From positions 1 to 64,000 of the forward strand of contig SFEG01000019.1 in assembly GCA_004558025.1 (NCBI GenBank): a stretch of 64,000 bases of DNA. The letters are read 5' to 3'. Shown in pieces: positions 51,076 through 58,404 of the stretch. Source of the DNA: Clostridiales bacterium. Lineage in GTDB: Bacteria; Bacillota; Clostridia; Oscillospirales; Oscillospiraceae. The notes below the pieces were generated by a model that was given only the letters and a program-made list of their open reading frames with translations, was not told the origin of the DNA and did not search any database. The position numbers and the translations under genes were made by a program. Numbering within the stretch: position 1 is the first letter of the stretch; each line of letters starts with the position of its first letter.

Positions 51076-52026
51076 TTATTTGCAATACTGCATATCGTAG
51101 TTTTGCTGTATTGTCTTTATCATAAGCGTCAGCGCCTCGTTGACGGGGGTGGGAATACCGAGGAGCTTACCGTAGCGCACGATAGCGCCGTTTAAAAGCT
51201 CTACCTCGGTCTGGCGCCGGTGGATGAGCACATCCTGTGCCATGGAGGGGTAATATTTCGCAAAGCCCTCCCGTAGTCTCGGGAGCTCCTCGAGCATCTC
51301 GCCCCAAAGGTCAACGCCCGTGAGCGCCTTGGCTACCGCGCAGCCCTCGGACCATACGCTTTTTATGAGCTGTCTGCCTTCCTCGCAGTCGAGCATGGGG
51401 CCGACCTTGAGCCGCGTGAGCGCCGAGAGCGTGTTGTAGCCGCTGTTGGATATCGCTTTCTTCCAGACGAAGGGGCGGATATCCTTTTCAAAGCTCGTCA
51501 GGCAGCCGCCGTCGCAGAAGCACTTTTCGAGCGCCTTGCCGGCCTTTTCGGAAACGGGATCGTTTTCCGCCGCGCCGAAGCGCATGATAACGCCGCTTTC
51601 GGGCTTTGAAACGCATTTGCCCGGCTCGGGCAGCTCCGTGCCTATAGTGCCGAAGCCATAGAGTATTCTGTCCGCCGGGACGTACTTTTTAAGCACATCG
51701 TCGTTGCCTATGCCGTTTTGCAGGGAAACGACGACCGTTTCCTTGCCGATGCAGGGCATGACGGAGGGCATCACGTCGTCGGTCTGCGTGGCCTTGACCA
51801 TGAGGATGACCATGTCCATGAGGCCGATATCCTCGGCAGTGGCAGCGGTGTGAAAGCCGCTGAGCACTTCCTCGCCCGAGGGGGAAACGAAGGTCATGCC
51901 GCATTCGGCGACCTTGTCCATGTGTGCCTTGTAGCGGTCGACGAGCCAGAGCTCTGCGCCGCCCTTATTTAGATATGAAGCAAAAACGCTGCCGGCCGCG
52001 CCGGAGCCGATCATAGCAATTTTCAT
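51076..52026 (-). CDS. Ketopantoate reductase-family (PanE/ApbA) dehydrogenase 2
   Basis: 316 residues from ATG 52026. MIGSGAAGSVFASYLNKGG (NADPH), VSLQNGIGNDDVL, catalytic FVWKKAISNSGYNTLSALT, and TEVELLNGAIVRYGKLLGIPTPV. Clearly related to dehydrogenase 1 along its whole length, so an old tandem duplication. Both keep the catalytic Lys. ykvI lies upstream. A hairpin at 52040-52072 without a T-tract precedes it. Confidence 0.85.
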   Translation of the reverse strand: MKIAMIGSGAAGSVFASYLNKGGAELWLVDRYKAHMDKVAECGMTFVSPSGEEVLSGFHTAATAEDIGLMDMVILMVKATQTDDVMPSVMPCIGKETVVVSLQNGIGNDDVLKKYVPADRILYGFGTIGTELPEPGKCVSKPESGVIMRFGAAENDPVSEKAGKALEKCFCDGGCLTSFEKDIRPFVWKKAISNSGYNTLSALTRLKVGPMLDCEEGRQLIKSVWSEGCAVAKALTGVDLWGEMLEELPRLREGFAKYYPSMAQDVLIHRRQTEVELLNGAIVRYGKLLGIPTPVNEALTLMIKTIQQNYDMQYCK

Positions 52027-52039
52027 ATTGAAATCCCTT

Positions 52040-52072
52040 GTCAAACACCACCGGTTTTCCGGTGGTGTTTGA
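52040..52072. other. Intercistronic hairpin
   Basis: TCAAACACCACCGG pairs with CCGGTGGTGTTTGA around TTTT. No T-tract on either side, so it is a processing or stability element rather than a terminator. It sits between ykvI and PanE 2. Confidence 0.65.
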
Positions 52073-52080
52073 GAGTAGTT

Positions 52081-53286
52081 TTATTCGAGCTCTGCCTTCT
52101 TCTCTGCCGAGAGCTTCTTGACCTTGGGGAGACCCCAGATCAGGACGGGCAGGAAGATAACGAGGATGGCGTAGTAGCCGTCGTAGCCGTATGCGTACTT
52201 GATGATGTTGCCGAGGCCGAGCAGGGAGATAGCGAAGCAGATGGCGATGACAACAACGCCGACGATAACGCCGCGGACCTTCTCGTTGGGGATGGCCTTG
52301 GGGAAGCAGTGACCCTGGAAGCGCTGGATCATGGTGAATACGAGGGTGACACTGGTGGATACGAATGCGCAGAACAGCAGGACGCTGAAGATTACCATCA
52401 GCCACTTGATGCCGACGAGGGTCAGAACGGTCTGGTTGGGGATGCCGCTTGCTGCGGTGGTGAAGCCGGCTACGCCGCCGTCCTGGAGTGCCTTGAGCAG
52501 GGGATACCAACGGGCGAGCATTGCGGTCGATGCAGCCAGTGCAAGGCCGTTCATGAGCCAGCCGAGGATGTTTGCGCGCTTTATGCCCTTGAGGGTCAGA
52601 CCCTCGCTGGAAGCGATCATTGCGGGGATGGATACGCACTGGAATGCGGCGTAGACAAATATGCCGCGCCAGATGGCCTCGCCGGTATTGTCGACAGAAG
52701 CCGCTGCCTCAAGGCCGTTCTCGGCCAGGAGCTGTGCGCTGATAGCGTCGAAGTCTGCGGCAAAGCCTGCGATGACAACGACTGCGGTGGAAATAAGAAT
52801 TGCTATAGAAAGAACGGTGGAAGCCGCGATAACGAGCTTAACGCCGAAGATGCTCAGGATGATGAGAACCGCAACGATGATGAGGTTGAAGATAAGCTTG
52901 TTTGCGGTCATGGAATAGTCAACGCCGAAGAAGTTTGCGAGAACTTCGCCTGCGCCTGCGACTGCGGCCGCGACGGCTGCGAGCAGGATGACGATGTAGA
53001 AGATCTCAAAGAAGACCTCCATCCAGGGCTTCGGATACAGAGCCGAGAAGGTGTCCTTATAGTTCGTAAAGCCGCTGAGCTTTGCAAACTTCATAACGGT
53101 GTACATTACAAGTGCGAGAAGACCCATTGCGAGAATGGGGAGAACAGCGGCCCAAATGCCGTACTGCGAGAAATAGCTGACTACCTGGTTACCGGAGGCG
53201 AAACCGCCGCCGACGTGGGTACCGAACCACACGGAACCGACCGTAAACGCGGCCGCCCATGTGCCCTTGGCTGCTTTGTTGTTCAT
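52081..53286 (-). CDS. YkvI-like integral membrane protein (probable transporter)
   Basis: 401 residues, about 10-11 membrane helices. The first segment WFGTHVGGGFASGNQVVSYF (Gly-rich broken helix) and VSIPAMIASSEGLTLKGIKRA fit the YkvI/COG3949 group, which is distantly related to APC/BCCT-like carriers. Substrate unknown. It leads an operon with two PanE-like dehydrogenases, so a 2-oxo or 2-hydroxy acid is a reasonable guess, but only a guess. GGAG precedes the start. Its leader (53287-53607) holds an attenuator-type hairpin and a structured region. Confidence 0.8.
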   Translation of the reverse strand: MNNKAAKGTWAAAFTVGSVWFGTHVGGGFASGNQVVSYFSQYGIWAAVLPILAMGLLALVMYTVMKFAKLSGFTNYKDTFSALYPKPWMEVFFEIFYIVILLAAVAAAVAGAGEVLANFFGVDYSMTANKLIFNLIIVAVLIILSIFGVKLVIAASTVLSIAILISTAVVVIAGFAADFDAISAQLLAENGLEAAASVDNTGEAIWRGIFVYAAFQCVSIPAMIASSEGLTLKGIKRANILGWLMNGLALAASTAMLARWYPLLKALQDGGVAGFTTAASGIPNQTVLTLVGIKWLMVIFSVLLFCAFVSTSVTLVFTMIQRFQGHCFPKAIPNEKVRGVIVGVVVIAICFAISLLGLGNIIKYAYGYDGYYAILVIFLPVLIWGLPKVKKLSAEKKAELE

Positions 53287-53330
53287 GATGACTCTCCTTT
53301 TTCTAAGTCTCTTCTATTTTGGTCTAACAT
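53283..53330 (-). CDS. Possible 15-residue upstream ORF coupled to ykvI
   Basis: ATG 53330 and its stop TGA overlaps the ykvI ATG (ATGA). AAGGAGG precedes it but at only 2-3 bases, too close for good initiation. The product would be MLDQNRRDLEKGESS. May be chance. Confidence 0.25.
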   Translation of the reverse strand: MLDQNRRDLEKGESS

Positions 53331-53407
53331 TTCCTCCTTCGCGCCGCGGCTCCTCAACCGCGGGGCAAAGTCACGGGAAAAATGTTCTGACTTATGCACG
53401 CTCTGTT

Positions 53408-53478
53408 AAAACCAAAACAAAGCCCCTGCTGACCCGAAGGAACAGCTTGCTAAAACAATTCCTTGGTCAACAGGGCTT
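53408..53478 (-). terminator. Attenuator-type terminator in the ykvI leader
   Basis: On the minus strand AGCCCTGTTGACC pairs with GGTCAGCAGGGGCT, with an inner AAGGAA/TTCCTT stem, followed by TTGTTTTGGTTTT. It lies about 120 bases after the predicted mRNA start and 120 bases before the gene, so it must be read through for ykvI expression. Confidence 0.72.
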
Positions 53479-53489
53479 CACCGGAGAGA

Positions 53490-53575
53490 AAAAATCTTTC
53501 CGCGGAAGACAAACGGGCTGCTTCTTTGCCCGCCGTATTCCGTCGGGGGAGGTCCCGCGGAATCGTCTTACGCAT
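53490..53575 (-). promoter_or_regulatory. Structured leader upstream of the attenuator (possible riboswitch or RNA-binding site)
   Basis: On the minus strand the arms TAAGACGATTCCGCGG, GGCGGGC with GCCCG, and TTTGTCTTCCGCGGAAAG alternate: AAGAC/GTCTT and TTCCGCGG/CCGCGGAA can pair in ways that exclude each other or form a pseudoknot. This layout, before a terminator, is what a metabolite- or protein-sensing leader looks like. It does not match riboswitch consensus words that I know (SAM, T-box, glycine, purine, lysine, guanidine). Confidence 0.5.
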
Positions 53576-53613
53576 TACAGAATTAAGTTATGGTTTTTTC
53601 AAAACGCAAGCAT

Positions 53614-53642
53614 ATTGTACATTCGAGTTCACAATGCGTCAA
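53614..53642 (-). promoter_or_regulatory. Promoter of the ykvI-panE-panE leader
   Basis: On the minus strand: TTGACG (53642-53637), 17-base spacer, TACAAT (53619-53614). Places the mRNA start near 53607. Confidence 0.72.
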
Positions 53643-53842
53643 TATTTGAGCCGATAAATTCAACAAAAATCGACTGTCAAAAATCCAACAAATATGCAAT
53701 TTTCGTCAATTTCACTAAAATGGATGAAAAACGTTCAAAAAAATTTAAAAATCAATCTACATAAATAAAATCATCAAAAATTTAAAACTTTTTGCATGTA
53801 TACGAAAAAATCGTGGTAAATAATTGTTCTGAGCAAAAAAAC

Positions 53843-53958
53843 GTGCAGTTTCAATGGTTTGTAGCTTTTTTAACATGCTTTCGGAACATAAACAGGTGCA
53901 GTTTCAAGTGTCAGTACAAAATGGCAACGCTAAATAATTGACAAAGTGTACAGTTTCA
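53843..53958. promoter_or_regulatory. Three phased direct repeats (GTGCAGTTTCA) upstream of the oxidoreductase
   Basis: GTGCAGTTTCA at 53843-53853 and 53896-53906, and GTACAGTTTCA at 53948-53958. Starts are 53 and 52 bases apart, close to five helical turns, so all three lie on one DNA face. The third copy lies between the -35 and -10 boxes of the promoter. Likely binding sites of an unknown regulator. The AT-rich sequence from 53643 to 53842 shows no gene. Confidence 0.7.
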
Positions 53959-53967
53959 TGGTATAAA
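53938..53967 (+). promoter_or_regulatory. Promoter of the oxidoreductase gene
   Basis: TTGACA (53938-53943), 18-base spacer, TATAAA (53962-53967). About 66 bases before the start codon; AGGGGG precedes the ATG. Confidence 0.75.
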
Positions 53968-54033
53968 AGTCTTTAGACCAATGTAAGAAGGTACATACAT
54001 TAAATTATCAATTAATGATCAGGGGGAAACAAC

Positions 54034-56685
54034 ATGGCAAACAGACCCAACATCCTTGCGCTGGCGTCCAAGATCAGCCTGGAAAGCATGACCTACACCG
54101 GCATCACCTATAAGGATCCGGAATACAGGATCCTCGAGCCCATCGTCGACGACGATATGTGCTCTGTCATGATGCGTATGCGTCTTGAGAAGGAATTTTC
54201 TGCGGCAGAGCTCGCAAAAAAATGCAAAAAGAGCGTTGAATTTGTTCAGGAGCAGTGCGACAAGCTCGTAAATGCGGGCGTTATCCGCGTGCGCTATCGC
54301 GGCGAGGAGCCCTGCTACTACTACCCCATCTGGGTGCCCGGCATCATGGAGGGCATCCTCTCCAATCGCGAGCAGTGCGATAAGTATCCCGATCTGGGAG
54401 CCTGCTTCGAGGAATACACACGCATCCGCGTCGGCATGCTCGCCCCGGTTCTCGGCAAGGGCGTTAACTTCATGCGCGTCATGCCCGTTATGAGCGCCGT
54501 CGAAAGCAACACACGCACGGCATCCTACGATGAGCTTGCAACCATCATAGAGAAGGCAAGGGCGATCTCCGTCGGCCCGTGCTCCTGCCGCCGTTCACGC
54601 CGCCTGATCGGAGAGGGCTGCGGCCATCTTGAAGAGGATATGTGCATGTACCTCAACGACAATGCCATCAACTTCTCCAAAAACGGCGAGCACCGCCTCA
54701 TCAGCAAGGAAGAGGCGTATGAAATACTCAAGCGCGCCGAGGATAACGGCCTTGTTCACGAGGTCAACCAGGCGCTCGGCTTTGACGAAGTAAACGCCAT
54801 ATGCAACTGCTGCGGCTGCTCCTGCTATGCGCTGCGCATAGCTGAGCTGTTCCGCTCTCCCGACGGCGTAAGCTCGAACTTCATCGCCAAGGTCGATAAG
54901 GACAAGTGCGTCGCCTGCGGCCAGTGCGTCGAAAACTGCCAGACCAACGCCGTAAAGCTCGGCCAGAAGCTGTGCACCACCGATCCGCATGTCTCCGACG
55001 CATATCAGTCGGATAAGGAAGTTCCCTGGGATAAGAAGAGCTACAACGTCGATTACCGCACCACCCGCACCGACGTCATGGAGTCCGGCACGGCGCCCTG
55101 CAAGGCACAGTGCCCGGCGCACATTCCCGTTCAGGGCTATATCAAGCTCGCCGCTCAGGGAAGATACACCGAGGCGCTTGAGCTTATAAAGAAGGAAAAC
55201 CCCTTCCCGGCAGTCTGCGGCCGCATCTGCAACAAGGCCTGCGAGGACGCCTGCACCCGCGGCGATATCGACTCGCCCATCGCGATCGACGATATCAAGA
55301 AGTTCATCGCCGAGAAGGACCTCGAAGCAAAGCACCGCTTCGTTCCCAAGATGGTAAATCAGACCGGCAAGCCCTATGAGGAAAAGATAGCCGTCATCGG
55401 CGCCGGCCCCGCCGGCCTGAGCTGCGCGTACTACCTCGCCGTCAAGGGCTACCCCGTCACCGTATATGAAAAGGAAAAGGCGCTCGGCGGCATGCTCACC
55501 ATGGGCATACCCTCATTCCGCCTTGAAAAGGACGTTATTAATGCCGAGATCAAGGTGCTCAAGGATCTGGGCGTAAAGTTCAAGACCGGCGTTGAGGTCG
55601 GCAAGGACATATCGCTCGATAAGCTGCGCGAGCAGGGCTTCAAGGCCTTCTATCTCGCTGTCGGCGCGTCCAAGGGCGCAAAGGTCGGCTGCCCGGGCGA
55701 CGAGCTGCCCGGCGTGTTCACCGGCATCGACTTCCTGCGCGAGGTAAACCTCGGCGAGAAGCCCGCAATCGGCAAGAACGTCGCCGTCATCGGCGGCGGC
55801 AATGTCGCCATCGACGTTGCACGTGCTGCCGTCCGCCTCGGCGCGAAGACCACGGTCGTATACCGCCGTGACCGCGACGCTATGCCCGCTGCCGACGATG
55901 AGGTCGAAGAGGCCATCGAAGAGGGCGTGAAGTTCATGTTCCTGGCCGCTCCCGCAGAGATAAGCGGCGAGGGCAAGGCAGAGGAGCTCAAGGTCGAGAT
56001 CATGGAGCTCAAGGACGGAAAGCCCGTCGGTACCGGCAAGTTCGAGACGCTTAATGTCTCCGCCGTCATCTCCGCCATCGGCCAGAAGATCGACCTCGGC
56101 GGCATGCAGTGCATCGCCACCGGCGCAAAGGGCGAGGTCAAGGTGTCTCTGCCCAGCTATCAGACCAGCGTTTCCGACGTGTTCGCCGGCGGCGACGTCG
56201 TCACCGGCCCGAAGTTTGCCATCGACGCCATCGCGGCAGGCAAGGAGGGCGCAGTCTCCATCCACCGCTACGTACATCCCGGCCAGTCGCAGGTCATCGG
56301 CCGCGACAGACGCGATTATAAGGCAATGAACACCGCAACCGCCGGTATCTCCGTCGCAGGCTTCGACACCGCCCCCAGGCAGAAGGCCTCCGCAGGCTCT
56401 GCCAAGGAAGCGAAGAAGACCTTCAAGGATCTGCGCGGAACCCTCACCGAGGAGCAGATGAAGATCGAGACCTCCCGCTGCCTCGGCTGCGGCGCGGCCG
56501 TCGTCGACGAGAGCCTCTGCGTCGGCTGCGGCATCTGCACCACCAAGTGCAAGTTCGATGCGATCCGTCTTGAGAAGGTCACCGACTATGTCGGCGCACC
56601 GTACTTCAAGGCGCTGCTCGGCGCGGCAGGCAACGCTCCCGCCGCGGTCGCAAAGCTCGTCACCAAGAAGATAGCAAGAAAGTAG
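54034..56685 (+). CDS. Multi-domain FAD/NAD oxidoreductase with three iron-sulfur regions
   Basis: 883 residues. N-terminal domain (1-260) with HTH-like helices (SAAELAKKCKKSVEFVQEQ) and Cys clusters (SVGPCSCRRSRR, ICNCCGCSC); a two-cluster ferredoxin (CVACGQCVENCQTNA, about 290-310); a GltD-type Cys domain (CKAQCPAHIPVQGY, CGRICNKACEDAC); FAD loop GAGPAGLSCAYYLA, NAD(P) loop GGGNVAIDVARAAV, closing motif VFAGGDVVTGPKF; and a C-terminal ferredoxin (CVGCGICTTKCKFDA). The C-terminal 310 residues match the partial gene at 2-1012. Likely an NAD(P)H-linked electron-transfer flavoprotein. Its own promoter with phased repeats suggests specific regulation. Confidence 0.9.
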   Translation: MANRPNILALASKISLESMTYTGITYKDPEYRILEPIVDDDMCSVMMRMRLEKEFSAAELAKKCKKSVEFVQEQCDKLVNAGVIRVRYRGEEPCYYYPIWVPGIMEGILSNREQCDKYPDLGACFEEYTRIRVGMLAPVLGKGVNFMRVMPVMSAVESNTRTASYDELATIIEKARAISVGPCSCRRSRRLIGEGCGHLEEDMCMYLNDNAINFSKNGEHRLISKEEAYEILKRAEDNGLVHEVNQALGFDEVNAICNCCGCSCYALRIAELFRSPDGVSSNFIAKVDKDKCVACGQCVENCQTNAVKLGQKLCTTDPHVSDAYQSDKEVPWDKKSYNVDYRTTRTDVMESGTAPCKAQCPAHIPVQGYIKLAAQGRYTEALELIKKENPFPAVCGRICNKACEDACTRGDIDSPIAIDDIKKFIAEKDLEAKHRFVPKMVNQTGKPYEEKIAVIGAGPAGLSCAYYLAVKGYPVTVYEKEKALGGMLTMGIPSFRLEKDVINAEIKVLKDLGVKFKTGVEVGKDISLDKLREQGFKAFYLAVGASKGAKVGCPGDELPGVFTGIDFLREVNLGEKPAIGKNVAVIGGGNVAIDVARAAVRLGAKTTVVYRRDRDAMPAADDEVEEAIEEGVKFMFLAAPAEISGEGKAEELKVEIMELKDGKPVGTGKFETLNVSAVISAIGQKIDLGGMQCIATGAKGEVKVSLPSYQTSVSDVFAGGDVVTGPKFAIDAIAAGKEGAVSIHRYVHPGQSQVIGRDRRDYKAMNTATAGISVAGFDTAPRQKASAGSAKEAKKTFKDLRGTLTEEQMKIETSRCLGCGAAVVDESLCVGCGICTTKCKFDAIRLEKVTDYVGAPYFKALLGAAGNAPAAVAKLVTKKIARK

Positions 56686-56697
56686 AGGAACCGCACA

Positions 56698-57045
56698 ATG
56701 CATGAGATAGGCGTCGTCCGCTCGGTCGTCAAGACCGTCACGGACTTTGCCAAGGAGAATAACATCGCGGAGGTGGCCGAGATCGTTCTGGATATCGGGG
56801 AGCTTTCGCTGGTCATTCCGAAGTATGTTGAGGACATCTATCCTGTCGTGGTCGAGGACACCTTCCTGAAGGACACGAAGCTCATCATCAACGTCATCCC
56901 CGGCATGGCCGAGTGCGACGAGTGCAACGAGCTCTTTAACGTCATCGAGCACGAGGGCTATTGCCCGAACTGCGGCAGCTTCGAAAAGACCATACTTTCG
57001 GGTAAGGATTTCCTCATCCGAGAGATCCACATACCCGAGGACTGA
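56698..57045 (+). CDS. HypA-like zinc/nickel-binding protein
   Basis: 115 residues. MHEIGVVRSVVKTVTDF at the N-terminus keeps the Met-His-Glu nickel-binding end of HypA; the zinc site is CDECNELFNVIEHEGYCPNC. HypA normally hands nickel to [NiFe]-hydrogenase with HypB. No hydrogenase, hypB or other hyp gene is in the window, and this gene lies 12 bases after the oxidoreductase, as if cotranscribed. It may be a metallochaperone for the oxidoreductase or for another enzyme, or a HypA relative with a new role. Confidence 0.85.
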   Translation: MHEIGVVRSVVKTVTDFAKENNIAEVAEIVLDIGELSLVIPKYVEDIYPVVVEDTFLKDTKLIINVIPGMAECDECNELFNVIEHEGYCPNCGSFEKTILSGKDFLIREIHIPED

Positions 57046-57049
57046 AAAT

Positions 57050-57080
57050 TTGACCCCCATGAAAACCATGGGGGTCTTTT
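57050..57080 (+). terminator. Terminator after the HypA-like gene
   Basis: GACCCCCAT pairs with ATGGGGGTC around GAAAACC, followed by TTTTTAG. The T-tract is also the edge of repeat locus 16. Confidence 0.88.
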
Positions 57081-57232
57081 TAGAGACGAACGGACGCTGT
57101 ACCTATACGGTGATTACAGGCGCCCGGTTCGAAAATGCCTCCCCCCCTTCGATGGAAAGGTATCGCGTCCCGGCGACGAATGAGGTATTATTAAGTAATA
57201 ATAAAAGGAGTGCGCAAAAGCGCTATTAAAAA
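57074..57232. repeat. Dispersed repeat locus 16
   Basis: Left edge TCTTTTTAGAGACGAACGGA, then GCGCCCGGTTCGAAAATGCC; hairpin module CTCCCCCCCTTCGATGGAAA with ACGAATGAGG; right edge reduced to GCGCAAAAGCGCTATTAAAA next to the CDF start codon. Confidence 0.75.
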
Positions 57233-57234
57233 GC

Positions 57235-58404
57235 ATGGTAAAGCTGCTTGCAAAAATTTTCATTAAAAATCCGACGGAGTACACGAGCCAGACGGTACGC
57301 AAGGCATACGGCACGCTGTGCAGCGTGCTGGGCATATGCCTGAACGCGCTGCTGTTTGCGGGGAAATACGCCGCAGGTGCGCTCTCGGGCTCGATCGCCA
57401 TTACGGCCGATGCGTTCAATAACCTTTCGGACGCGGGCGCGTCGGCGATATCGCTGCTGGGCTTCCGTCTCTCGGGCAAGAAGCCCGATCCCGACCACCC
57501 CTTCGGCCACGGCAGGATAGAGTATATCTCCGGCCTTGCCGTCGCGGCGCTCATAATCGTCATGGGCGTTGAGCTGCTGATAAGCTCGGTCGAGAAGATC
57601 GTCAGCCCCGAGCCGGTCGAGGTCGGTCTGCTCCCGGCGGCGATACTGCTCACGTCGATACTCGTCAAGCTCTATATGTTCGCGTACAATCGCGCTGTAG
57701 GCAAAAAAATATCCTCCACGGCGATGGCCGCCACGGGCGCGGACAGCCTGTCCGACTCCGTTGCGACGGCGGTCGTGCTGCTGTCGATGGGTGTAAGCTG
57801 GCTGTTTAAGTTGAATATCGACGGCTGGGTGGGAGCTGCGGTGGCTGTGTTCATCCTCTTTGCAGGCTACGGCGTGGCAAAGGACACCGTCTCGCCGCTG
57901 CTCGGCCGTGCGCCCGATCCGGAGCTCGTGCAGAGCATAGAAAACATCGTTATGAGCTCGGATGCGGTACTCGGCATGCACGACCTCGTCGTGCACGACT
58001 ACGGCCCGGGGCGCATGATGATATCCCTGCACGCCGAGGTCGACGGACGCGGCGATATTTTCGAGCTCCACGACAGTATCGACACCATCGAGCGCGGGCT
58101 CAAGGCCGCGCTCGGCTGTGACGCGACGATACATATGGACCCCGTCGAGACCGACAACGAGCAGGTGTCTGCCGAGCGAGCCGCTCTCGAAAAGGCGCTC
58201 GGCGATATCGAGGGGCTGCGCGGTATCCACGATTTCCGCGTGGTCATGGGGCCGAGCCACACAAATCTTATCTTCGATGTCGTCATGGATACCGCGATCG
58301 GGAAGACTCCCGAGGAGTTTCGGCGCATCATCTGCCGTGCCGTCGAGGAGCGCCTGCCCGACCACTTCGCCGTCGTTACCGTCGACACCTCATTCGTTTT
58401 TTGA
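57235..58404 (+). CDS. Cation diffusion facilitator (CDF) family metal transporter
   Basis: 389 residues. Six membrane helices in the first 210 residues; metal-binding pairs are ITADAFNNLSDAGASA (helix 2) and ATGADSLSDSVATA (helix 5), each with the expected D/D or D/N set, and DPDHPFGHGRIEY on the cytosolic loop. The C-terminal domain (YGPGRMMISLHAEVDG to FHxF-like AVVTVDTSFVF) is the dimer domain. Likely exports Zn(II), Fe(II) or Mn(II) in exchange for protons. Start lies by the repeat edge; AAGGAG is 22 bases upstream, with a small hairpin GCGC-AAAA-GCGC between that would bring it closer. Confidence 0.9.
   Translation: MVKLLAKIFIKNPTEYTSQTVRKAYGTLCSVLGICLNALLFAGKYAAGALSGSIAITADAFNNLSDAGASAISLLGFRLSGKKPDPDHPFGHGRIEYISGLAVAALIIVMGVELLISSVEKIVSPEPVEVGLLPAAILLTSILVKLYMFAYNRAVGKKISSTAMAATGADSLSDSVATAVVLLSMGVSWLFKLNIDGWVGAAVAVFILFAGYGVAKDTVSPLLGRAPDPELVQSIENIVMSSDAVLGMHDLVVHDYGPGRMMISLHAEVDGRGDIFELHDSIDTIERGLKAALGCDATIHMDPVETDNEQVSAERAALEKALGDIEGLRGIHDFRVVMGPSHTNLIFDVVMDTAIGKTPEEFRRIICRAVEERLPDHFAVVTVDTSFVF

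Noticed and set aside
49993..53286. Pantothenate biosynthesis operon
   Set aside because: Only PanE-like genes are present; panB, panC and panD are absent, and a second PanE would be redundant.
53545..53566. T-box-like word on the plus strand (GGGGGAGGTCCCGCGGAA)
   Set aside because: It is on the strand opposite to the ykvI transcript, no specifier or antiterminator layout follows, and no plus-strand gene is close enough.
55513..57069. Long antisense ORF of 518 codons opposite the oxidoreductase
   Set aside because: It is a mirror of a GC-rich coding strand, with Asp/Leu/Ala-heavy low-complexity sequence and no start signals. The same applies to 17720-19330, 22437-24302, 15037-16485, 40321-41820 and 30096-31481.
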